Assembly: GCA_004325065.1 (NCBI GenBank)
Contig: PITI01000330.1
Span: 1 to 14,355 of the forward strand
Reading direction: 5' to 3'
Origin: Hamiltosporidium magnivora
Taxonomy: Eukaryota; Microsporidia; Dubosqiidae
Length of the DNA: 14,355 nucleotides
Shown: positions 9,000 through 14,355 of the stretch, piece by piece
Numbering within the stretch: the first letter of the stretch is position 1
How the letters are laid out: each line of letters begins with the position of its first letter
The notes under the pieces: model-generated
What the model saw: only the letters and a program-made list of their open reading frames with translations
What the model was told of the DNA's origin: nothing
Database searches by the model: none
Position numbers and translations under genes: made by a program

Positions 9000-9663
9000 A
9001 TTAAAGATTTTAATAAAATATTTTTCTTTATAAAATTATTTGTATGATTTTCTAATAAAAAATTTTATATTTCTTTAAGCAGATTATTTTCATCTTTTTA
9101 CTCGTTATTTATCCAAACTAATTTCTTCTTTTTTTTTCAAATTTCAATTTTTCAATATTTTACTCAATTTTTAAATTCTTAATTTTCTTTAAAAATAAAA
9201 TTTATTGGTTGCTTTGTTTACAGTGTATTTTTTTTATAATTGATTCTAATAAATTATATTTTTTTTATTCCTCTTTTGTCTTTTAAGGAAATTTTCTTCT
9301 GATGTAATAAAATTACAAATTATTTAGATTTTTAAAAAGTATTTTCTTTTAAGTAAATCTTCTTTCAAATACCATATTTAGAATTAAAAAGTTAAATCGT
9401 AAATATTTCACTTTTATCATAAAGTAATCTTTTTTTAAAATTTATATTTTATTTCACATTCATAATGCATAATATTTTAATTGCTATATTATGTAGTATT
9501 AATTAAATTAAATATTTACGTAGGGTGGAATTTAGAAGACCCACTTTAATATAAACCCTCATAAAATAAAAATAAGGAATAATTTTGTTAAAAACAAATG
9601 AAATATTAGAGATTGATTGAAGAAAAGGGAATTGTAAATAAATTAAAGAATAAAAAGTTATTT
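9000..9663. other. Spacer between VTC4 and eRF3
   Basis: A+T-rich sequence holding the upstream region of eRF3 and the 3' region of VTC4, both on the minus strand. The pyrimidine-rich plus strand (many TTTTCTT words, 9090-9350) contains no supported reading frame. A small G/C island at about 9520-9560 has GGGTGG followed by GACCCACTTT and later AACCCTC, which could form a weak stem; no RNA gene is recognised. Confidence 0.4.
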
Positions 9664-11817
9664 TTAATGTTTAAGAAGAGGAAACTTAAAAAATATGGAC
9701 AAAACCATGGCGATAAGAAAAACAACAACCAAAATAAAAGGACCGTATAAATCATCATATGGCCCAGGATCTCTTAATCTGATCATAGAAGCTCGCCAGA
9801 AATATAAATATAAGGCATATATTGCAAACAGAACTGATACGCATATAAATGCTATACCAGAATAAACAGCCTTTGAATCTCCGAGTCCCATGAGGGCAGT
9901 ACCGATACCACCTATAAATATAGAAAAGTGTAACCAGGATAGAAATGTACGTTCATTCGCAAAAAATACCTTTGGTTCGATTCTTACTGGTAATGCGATT
10001 CTTTTGTTTCTGGTATCTACAGTCATTAGACCAGCTTTACTGCTATCAGAAATCAAAGGAATTTCGTCGTTTTCTGGAATGTCGATAACTATTTCTTTGT
10101 TCATCGGTGTCACTAAAAATTCTTTTCTACAAATATTTACATCCATTTGAGGTAACCAATACGGTATATCACTTATATTTTGAAATAAAACAGCTGCACC
10201 GTGTAAAAATTTAGAAAATTTATGTACGTGTTCTACCAAACTGGATGAGATTAATTCATTTACCCAATCTGGTTTAGTTTCGTCTACGGATTGCAATTTA
10301 ATTTCAAGAATTGCATATGGAAATCTTACAATATCTTCTTTTTTTAGTTTTGTAAATGGATATTCACATTCTACATCTTTTCTTCTCCAAACCAAAGGTC
10401 GAACATCATTTTTTAAGTCGTTTTCTGTACATTCTCTTATCATACAAAGTTCGGTATCTAAAGAAATTCTAACTTGGGCACTGTTCGGTAGTTGAAAGGC
10501 TGTTCTCTTATAAAAAGTTCGTACAACAGGTCGTAGTTTTTCTTTTACTATTTTTTCTTGTATCTCTTTGTATAATTGCAATGCCTCTCTTTTATTATCT
10601 TTGTTGTATGACTTACAATGTTTCCACACATCATGTCCATTTATATAATCGTCAACATATGTTTCCGGCATTTTGAATCTTTCTTTTTTACTCTGAACAC
10701 CTGTCCATCCATCTTCATGTCTCTTTCTCTCTATAAAAACCAATTTTCCTATTTTAGAAGTGTACCACCGTATACGTATTGCTTCTGCCCCCGGTAATTT
10801 CCTCAATCTTCCTTCATACAACGAAAACCATCTATTATCAAAATAAACACTGCTTATACACCTATCGTGTGTCTTTTCATTCCATGAAGCAAACGGTGAT
10901 TCTTCATTATTTTCATTACTAAAAACATAAATCGGTAAATATCTCAATACAAAGCATTTCAAAGATAAAATATTATCTCTATGAACCCAATATTTACTCG
11001 TGTTTCTTACAAAACTACTGGTACTCAAACTATTTTTCTCTAAATTTACATACGAATGACTTAATATAGTTTTACTTACTTTATAAAGCAATGCGTCTAA
11101 ATTTTTCATTGATCGTATTTTACTCTTCAATTTTGGCATATAAAATGCTAAAATATTGTAATTTGTAAATTTGTCGTGTTTTTTAAGTATTTTTTTAAAT
11201 CCGACAATATTTATTGTAATATAATCAGCAAATATTTTCATTTCATCTTGTACCTTTGATATTTCACCTTTAATAGTAACATTTACACTTTCATTACTTT
11301 TACTGTCATTTATTCTCGGTGCAGATTCTTTACTATTACAATCCGTATTAACACTACTTCTACTACTTATATTAATACTACCACTAGTTCTAGAAATACT
11401 ATTTCTTGACACACTATTCATATCAGTATTAGAATCTACACTACACTTACTATTTCTTATACTATCTTTAGATTTAGATACCAAACTACTTCCATTCCCA
11501 GTACTAATATTACATCCAATTCCATGTAAACTAGATTCTGTTCTATTTCTACTTTTAGAAGACACATTACTATTAGAATATATTTCTGTTCCTTTAATGT
11601 CTCTATTGATAAGACTTATTCTCTTACTAAATTCGTCATGTTTCAAATTTATAAAATTAAAAACCCTATTCATCTCTTCTTCAAGTTCACCCACAAACGC
11701 ATTCTCCTCTTCTTCATTAAATTCCTTCTTTAATCTATTTCTTAATCCTGTATAATCAATATAGTAATATTTATATTCTGGATGTATATTCTTTTCCAAA
11801 AAATCTTCGAATTTCAT
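9664..11817 (-). CDS. VTC4: VTC4, polyphosphate polymerase of the VTC complex
   Basis: Makes inorganic polyphosphate from ATP on the cytosolic face and feeds it across the vacuolar (acidocalcisome-like) membrane. The 717 residues have the full VTC order. An SPX domain (1-77 and about 184-250) carries YYYIDY (17-22) and KKILKKHDK (208-216), the inositol-pyrophosphate binding surface. The tunnel-type polymerase domain spans about 268-562 and a three-helix VTC1-like membrane domain spans about 607-715 (helices near 628-646, 650-674, 693-712), preceded by PVRIEPKVFFANERTFLSWL. All residues matching the yeast Vtc4 catalytic set are present: K275, R348, R350, K365, K378, R438, R450, E505, K536. This separates it from the catalytically dead Vtc2/Vtc3. 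Residues 78-183 are a Ser/Asn/Arg-rich insert between SPX helices, absent from yeast. The yeast SPX Lys26 is Arg here. The start is the first ATG and gives the canonical MKF SPX opening. Confidence 0.96.
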   Translation of the reverse strand: MKFEDFLEKNIHPEYKYYYIDYTGLRNRLKKEFNEEEENAFVGELEEEMNRVFNFINLKHDEFSKRISLINRDIKGTEIYSNSNVSSKSRNRTESSLHGIGCNISTGNGSSLVSKSKDSIRNSKCSVDSNTDMNSVSRNSISRTSGSINISSRSSVNTDCNSKESAPRINDSKSNESVNVTIKGEISKVQDEMKIFADYITINIVGFKKILKKHDKFTNYNILAFYMPKLKSKIRSMKNLDALLYKVSKTILSHSYVNLEKNSLSTSSFVRNTSKYWVHRDNILSLKCFVLRYLPIYVFSNENNEESPFASWNEKTHDRCISSVYFDNRWFSLYEGRLRKLPGAEAIRIRWYTSKIGKLVFIERKRHEDGWTGVQSKKERFKMPETYVDDYINGHDVWKHCKSYNKDNKREALQLYKEIQEKIVKEKLRPVVRTFYKRTAFQLPNSAQVRISLDTELCMIRECTENDLKNDVRPLVWRRKDVECEYPFTKLKKEDIVRFPYAILEIKLQSVDETKPDWVNELISSSLVEHVHKFSKFLHGAAVLFQNISDIPYWLPQMDVNICRKEFLVTPMNKEIVIDIPENDEIPLISDSSKAGLMTVDTRNKRIALPVRIEPKVFFANERTFLSWLHFSIFIGGIGTALMGLGDSKAVYSGIAFICVSVLFAIYALYLYFWRASMIRLRDPGPYDDLYGPFILVVVFLIAMVLSIFFKFPLLKH
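11269..11586 (-). other. Ser/Asn-rich insertion inside the VTC4 SPX domain
   Basis: VTC4 residues about 78-183 consist mostly of Ser, Asn, Arg, Lys and Thr (for example NVSSKSRNRTESS and SRTSGSINISSRSSVNTD). They interrupt the SPX helical bundle between its second long helix and the helix leading into GFKKILKKHDK. On the plus strand the DNA is rich in ACTA and ATTACT words, as expected from expansion of AGT/AAT codons. The insert is in frame, and both flanks keep conserved SPX residues, so it is probably a disordered loop and not a sign of a broken gene. Confidence 0.8.
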
Positions 11818-11836
11818 GAAATTGTAGTGTTTAGAG

Positions 11837-11849
11837 TTTTATATATAAA
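11837..11849 (-). promoter_or_regulatory. TATA-like element upstream of VTC4
   Basis: The minus strand reads TTTTATATATAAAACT about 20-32 bases before the VTC4 start codon. In compact genomes with very short 5' leaders this is a plausible core promoter position. In such A+T-rich DNA the word is also expected by chance, so confidence is modest. No C-run like those before eRF3 and PSF2 is seen here. Confidence 0.35.
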
Positions 11850-11947
11850 AATGTAATACATGTTTTATTTCTGATGTGAAAATGTTTCAGTCTTTGTTTT
11901 ATATCAAGATATGCTTGTGTCACTTTAAATTTTAAGAGATATAATAT

Positions 11948-12141
11948 AAGTATTATTTTAAGATATATTCTCATAATTATTTGAGAGATAACTTATTATT
12001 TGAGAGATATATTAATATAAAAGAGATGTATTCTCATAATTATTTGAGAGAAATAATTTAAGTATTATTTGAGAGATATCATAATTATTTAAGAGATATA
12101 TTAATATAAAAGAGATATCATAATTATTTGAGAGATATGTT
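11948..12141 (+). repeat. Interspersed/tandem ATAATTATTTGAGAGATAT repeats
   Basis: About six copies of a 19-base word, ATAATTATTTGAGAGATAT, with variants, are packed into 190 bases. Some are joined by the longer shared segment TTAATATAAAAGAGAT (at about 12012 and 12101), giving a higher-order pattern of roughly 90 bases. The array lies in the divergent spacer between VTC4 and PSF2, about 130-320 bases upstream of the VTC4 start. Confidence 0.8.
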
Positions 12142-12180
12142 ACATTTATAGAAAACATAAATTTCTAAAAAACGTTGAAT

Positions 12181-12322
12181 TTTTAAAATTGATATTTCAC
12201 TTGAAATATGAAATAGTAGTATATTGAAATACAAAAATATATTTTTAAACTGATACATCACTTGAAATATGAAATAGTAGTATATTGAAATACAAAAATA
12301 TATTTTAAAATTGATATATCAT
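12181..12322 (+). repeat. 61 bp tandem duplication, 2.3 copies
   Basis: The segment containing CACTTGAAATATGAAATAG and TAGTATATTGAAATACAAAA occurs at 12198 and again at 12259, exactly 61 bases apart. The second copy is followed by a third partial copy (TATTTTAAAATTGATATATCA, 12301-12321). The two full copies differ at only a few positions, so the duplication is recent compared with the other repeats in the window. Confidence 0.9.
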
Positions 12323-12559
12323 TTTTTTAGAATTTAATTTGATTTAATTCAAAACTTTATTTTAAAATAAATAGATAAATTACATTACAATATTAATCAT
12401 CAGTTATATAACTTATAAAAACTTAAAAAAAAGTAATTAAAATATTTTAAAAAATAAAAAAACAAAATATTTATAACGGATTATTAAAATATTAGATTTA
12501 ATATCAGAAAATTAAAAGAAAATGTCTCAGTAAAATAAAGAATAATCTTCTTTAAGAAA
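12323..12559. other. A+T-rich part of the VTC4-PSF2 divergent spacer
   Basis: Homopolymer-rich A+T sequence with no reading frame, repeat or RNA gene that I can support. It lies between the 61 bp duplication and the pyrimidine-rich tract in front of PSF2. Confidence 0.4.
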
Positions 12560-12901
12560 TACTTTGTTTCTGATATTTATATATTCTCTATTACATCTCT
12601 ATTAATATATCTCCTCTCTATTAATATATATCCTCTCTATTAATATCTTTATTATTCTTCTCTACAACTAATATTATATCTCTCTGTTATATATCCTCTC
12701 TATTCTCTCTATATATATATCTCATCTCTATATATAAATCTCACCTCTAATTATGATTATATTTTCTATTATATCTCTCTGTTATATCACCCCCCTTTTA
12801 TATCTCCTCTCTATTATATATCTCCTCCCTTTTATATCTCTTCTCTAATATTATATATCTCCTCCCTTTTATATCTCTTCTCAACATTTCCCCCTTCCTC
12901 T
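12560..12901 (+). repeat. Pyrimidine-rich TCTCTATTATAT/CTCCTCCC tract before PSF2
   Basis: About 340 bases of imperfect simple repeats are made of CTCTATTAATAT, TCTCTATTATATCT and, nearer the gene, CTCCCTTTTATATCTC. The last three copies of CCCTTTTATATCTC start at about 12793, 12827 and 12864. G is nearly absent from the plus strand. The tract ends directly at the PSF2 start codon and therefore contains its whole proximal promoter. Confidence 0.8.
12890..12894 (+). promoter_or_regulatory. CCCCC run 7 bases upstream of PSF2 ATG
   Basis: The start region reads AACATTTCCCCCTTCCTCT then ATG. This fits the CCC-like start-proximal signal of microsporidian genes and matches the position of the CCC in front of eRF3. 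Because the whole tract is C/T-rich, the run could also be incidental. Confidence 0.45.
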
Positions 12902-13564
12902 ATGGAACCAGACACTCTAAAACTAATAGCCCATCATAACTACTACATACAAATAGAAACAACAGCAAACATCCCACCAATACACCTCCTCTCATACACA
13001 ATACCACCCTTAAAACCACTCTCAACATATGAAGTACCCCTGTACATAGCACTCTCCCTTAAAAACAGTAACATGTGTAAAATCAAACTTCCCTCTTCTC
13101 TCTCCCTCCCTCACCTTCTTTCCACATTACAGTTTGAAATAAGTAATACATCAGAGTACTCTACTCTACACCCATACTTCTTTGAAACAGCATACACCAT
13201 AATAACTAACAGTTATAATGTTGGCCATGAGAACGGTTCTAGTAAGGAATTTAGAGAAAGTAAAAGTTATAGTAATAATAACAGTAATAACAGTAATAAC
13301 GGTCTTAATACTAATATATCTAATAACGGTCTTAATACTGATATATCTAACAACCATACTTCTAATATATCTAATATTACTACACATTACCTGTATAAAT
13401 TAGTATTAGATATTAAAGATATACGTTTCTCTAAGACTTATAACGGTATACATCAGATAGATACAAATTCTCTTAATCTTAATAATCTTACTATATTTGA
13501 ATTTAATGAAATTAAACACCTTTTACTATCAAACATGGAAATAGCAAAGAGAATAAAAGGGTAG
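12902..13564 (+). CDS. PSF2: GINS complex subunit PSF2
   Basis: A subunit of the GINS tetramer (Sld5-Psf1-Psf2-Psf3), part of the CMG replicative helicase with Cdc45 and Mcm2-7 in the nucleus. Of 220 residues, 35-101 carry the PSF2 hallmark: PPLKPLSTYEVPLYIAL (VEVPLWLA in homologues), a LK..N.CKI basic stretch, then LHPYFFETAYTIITN (HPYYMEIAKLLLN-like). The C-terminal helices LVLDIKDIRFSK (167-178) and LNNLTIFEFNEIKHLLLSNM match the 'LVKDIWDIRxSK' and 'NLTxMExNxIRxFL' features. Residues about 105-162 are a Ser/Asn-rich insert with a 9-residue duplication, placed where homologues have a short variable loop. Length is otherwise normal (human 185). Codons in the first 60 residues are C-ending and nearly lack G, while the rest is A/T-ending, following local DNA composition. 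The stop TAG is the first of six TAG triplets. The start is the only ATG giving the conserved N-terminal domain. Confidence 0.9.
   Translation: MEPDTLKLIAHHNYYIQIETTANIPPIHLLSYTIPPLKPLSTYEVPLYIALSLKNSNMCKIKLPSSLSLPHLLSTLQFEISNTSEYSTLHPYFFETAYTIITNSYNVGHENGSSKEFRESKSYSNNNSNNSNNGLNTNISNNGLNTDISNNHTSNISNITTHYLYKLVLDIKDIRFSKTYNGIHQIDTNSLNLNNLTIFEFNEIKHLLLSNMEIAKRIKG
13274..13354 (+). repeat. 27 bp coding repeat in PSF2 insert
   Basis: The segment AACGGTCTTAATACT(A/G)ATATATCTAAT occurs twice with a 27-base period (GGTCTT at 13301 and 13328), encoding NNGLNTNIS and NNGLNTDIS. Upstream, AGTAATAAC is repeated several times. Both are in frame (9 or 27 bases), so expansion lengthens the loop without breaking PSF2. 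Confidence 0.85.
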
Positions 13565-13579
13565 TAGTAGTAGTAGTAG
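13562..13579 (+). repeat. (TAG)6 microsatellite forming the PSF2 stop
   Basis: Six perfect TAG triplets lie in the PSF2 frame, followed by GGGGG. The first is the PSF2 stop codon and the other five are in-frame backup stops. Triplet slippage here can change the number of stops without touching the protein. Confidence 0.95.
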
Positions 13580-13800
13580 GGGGTTGGTTAGTATTAGTAT
13601 TCGTAGTATAGGGTTAGTATTAGTAAAGGGTAATAAACAACGCTAATGACTAATCATTAGTAAAGGGTTAGTATAAATAAAGGGTAATAATAAAGGGCAC
13701 TTAGTATTAGTATAATGTACTTACTATTAGTGTTAATACCTAAGGGTTAGTATAAGTAAAGGGTAATGACTTAATGTTAGATAAGGGTAATGACTTAAGT
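13580..13800 (+). repeat. Degenerate G-rich AAAGGGTTAGTATTAGT array
   Basis: Repeated words are AGGGTTAGTAT, TAGTATTAGTA, AAAGGGTAAT and AAGGGTAATGACTTA, spaced by 15-30 bases. G-triplets recur about ten times on the plus strand while C is scarce. GGGTTAG resembles telomere-type repeats, but units are irregular and diluted with A/T, so this is not a telomere tract. There is no reading frame. Confidence 0.7.
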
Positions 13801-13857
13801 AATAATCTTAAGAATTTAATTTTACAGTAAATAAAACATAAAATACTATCTATTATA

Positions 13858-14310
13858 TAACACCCTTTAAATATTATACCCTGTTATTAACACCCTTTAT
13901 ATCTTATATCTTTAAATCTTATTATTAAAACCCTTTAAATCTTTTATTCCCTATATCATATTATTAACACCTTTAATATCCTTATATATTTATATCCTAT
14001 TATTAACACCCTTTAAATCCATATATCCTATTACTAACACCCTTAATATCTTTAAATCCCTATATCATATTATTAAAACCCTTTATATCTGTAAATCCAT
14101 ATATCATATTATTAACACCCTTTATATCTGTAAATCCCTATATCATATTATTAAAACCCTTTATATCTGTAAATTCCTATATCTATTATTAAAACCCTTT
14201 ATATCTGTAAATTCCTATATCATATTATTAAAACCCTTTATATCTGTAAATCCCTATATCTATTACTAACACCCTTTATATCTGTAAATCCCTATATCTA
14301 TTACTACTAA
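13858..14310 (+). repeat. 39 bp C-rich minisatellite, about 12 units
   Basis: The unit contains ATTATTAA(A/C)ACCCTTTATATC, then TGTAAATCC(C)TATATC(AT). CCC starts fall at about 13863, 13893, 13931, 13969, 14009, 14040, 14079, 14118, 14157, 14195, 14234 and 14272. Periods are 38-39 bases through most of the array and irregular (30-40) on the left. Units on the right are nearly identical, those on the left are degenerate, which is typical of ongoing unequal exchange near one edge. There is no coding potential. CCC is confined to the plus strand, opposite to the preceding G-rich array. Confidence 0.9.
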
Positions 14311-14355
14311 ACAATAACTGTACTTATTTATTTAATAAAATTCTGGGTTAAAATA

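Noticed and set aside
9520..9560. GGGTGG/GACCCACTTT as a hairpin element between VTC4 and eRF3
   Set aside because: The stem is only about four base pairs with mismatched flanks, too weak to support a function.
9890..10150. 86-residue plus-strand frame
   Set aside because: It is antisense to the conserved membrane and linker region of VTC4; there is no independent support.
13166..13403. Opposite-strand and alternate-frame peptides over PSF2
   Set aside because: They arise from the simple repeats of the PSF2 insert; PSF2 conservation on both flanks fixes the true frame.
13858..14310. CRISPR array
   Set aside because: The whole 39 bp unit repeats, with no unique spacers, and the genome is eukaryotic.
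1..14355. tRNA, rRNA or other structured RNA genes
   Set aside because: No GGTTCRA-type B box in a cloverleaf context and no rRNA-like conserved block was found; isolated hairpins at 1-26 and 501-522 are too short to call.

Overview
The window reads as nuclear DNA of a very A+T-rich, reduced eukaryote, most likely a microsporidian with an expanded, gene-poor genome. The reasons are four recognisable eukaryotic genes in short, mostly intron-free reading frames; one tiny intron of 22 bases with a branch-point-like CTAAT next to its 3' AG; an eRF3 stripped to its GTPase/EF1A-like core; and C-runs just upstream of two start codons, as described for microsporidian genes. The species cannot be named from this evidence, and the lineage is an inference.

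Layout. Bases 1-6340 hold no gene I can defend. They are A+T-rich DNA with short open stretches that look like decayed coding sequence (532-777, 988-1167, 1981-2189, 5756-5956), one of which resembles an IS1595/Merlin-type transposase, plus hairpins and a 36-37 bp tandem repeat. Bases 6345-7218 (+) are a ceramide synthase (LAG1/TLC family) in two exons. Convergent to it, 7677-8987 (-) is translation release factor eRF3 (SUP35). Upstream of that on the same strand, 9664-11817 (-) is VTC4, the catalytic polyphosphate polymerase of the vacuolar transporter chaperone complex. After a 1.1 kb repeat-rich divergent spacer, 12902-13564 (+) is the GINS subunit PSF2. The right end (13562-14310) is a TAG microsatellite, a G-rich degenerate array and a C-rich 39 bp minisatellite, which suggests a subtelomeric or heterochromatic setting.

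The four genes belong to unrelated housekeeping processes (sphingolipid synthesis, translation termination, polyphosphate synthesis, replication initiation). Nothing suggests an operon or a dedicated gene system. The most informative points are the 22-base intron, which splits the LAG1 catalytic motif; the VTC4 with every catalytic residue kept but a Ser/Asn-rich insert in its SPX domain; the low-complexity insert in PSF2 that is growing by 27 bp duplication; and strong strand-composition switches across the last 1.8 kb.
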